NCBI GenBank assembly: GCA_001797905.1
Contig: MGQS01000118.1
Span: 1,850-8,347 of the forward strand
Direction of reading: 5' to 3'
Length of the DNA: 6,498 nucleotides
From: Deltaproteobacteria bacterium RBG_16_54_11
GTDB taxonomy: Bacteria; Desulfobacterota; B13-G15; RBG-16-54-18
In this document: positions 6,357 through 6,498 of the stretch, one piece after another
Layout of the letters: each line of letters opens with the position of its first letter
How positions within the stretch are numbered: position 1 is the stretch's first letter
Notes under the pieces: generated by a model
Told to the model about the DNA's origin: nothing
What the model saw: the letters and a program-made list of their open reading frames with translations, nothing else
Databases searched by the model: none
Program-made: the position numbers and the translations under genes

Positions 6357-6498
6357 AGAACTCTGTTTAGAATAGGATTGACAGCCCACTGCCGAGGTCA
6401 GGGCCAGACTTATGAGGCAATGTCGCTGTCACGGGGGCAGTCAGGACGATTGGTGTCAAACCAGATGGCGTAGGAGATGCGCGGGAGCAAGGCAAGGG

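Noticed and set aside
6364..6498. Minus-strand frame open from the right edge, about 43 codons
   Set aside because: It is short, has no recognisable motif, and the edge prevents any judgement; two other frames are similarly uninformative.

Overview
The window looks like chromosomal DNA of an anaerobic deltaproteobacterium (Desulfobacterota, possibly a Syntrophales-like or sulfate-reducing lineage). This is inferred from protein character only: a Cache-type histidine kinase, a stand-alone receiver and AMP-forming acetyl-CoA synthetase on one strand, then very short membrane proteins. Base composition is moderate, with a clearly AT-rich stretch just before the synthetase gene. No rRNA, tRNA or CRISPR array is visible.

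Layout. From the left edge to 1753 is a membrane sensor histidine kinase whose N-terminus lies outside the window. At 1923-2303 follows a single-domain response regulator. The next 620 bases hold at most one doubtful small membrane ORF (2509-2664), then an AT-rich regulatory region with a sigma70-like promoter and a very symmetrical CRP/FNR-family operator (2829-2858). The full-length acetyl-CoA synthetase gene acs is at 2926-4905. Downstream, 4906-5321 is gene-free but rich in inverted repeats. A decayed ISL3-family transposase lies on the minus strand (about 5322-5716), with a possible element end or terminator at 5798-5835. At 5901-6173 and 6186-6356 are two closely spaced genes for small single-pass membrane proteins of 90 and 56 residues, both with good ribosome binding sites. 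The last 140 bases show no convincing gene.

How the parts may work together (inference). Kinase and receiver are probably partners, and their position before acs suggests a link to acetate or acetyl-CoA metabolism. The receiver has no DNA-binding domain, so any effect on acs must pass through another protein. The direct sequence evidence for acs control is the CRP/FNR-type operator. In a syntroph or sulfate reducer, Acs could activate acetate or run in reverse to make ATP. The small membrane proteins are probably the start of a separate operon continuing beyond the window. No wholly new system is demonstrated; the most interesting items are the operator, the receiver-only signalling next to acs, and the paired microproteins.
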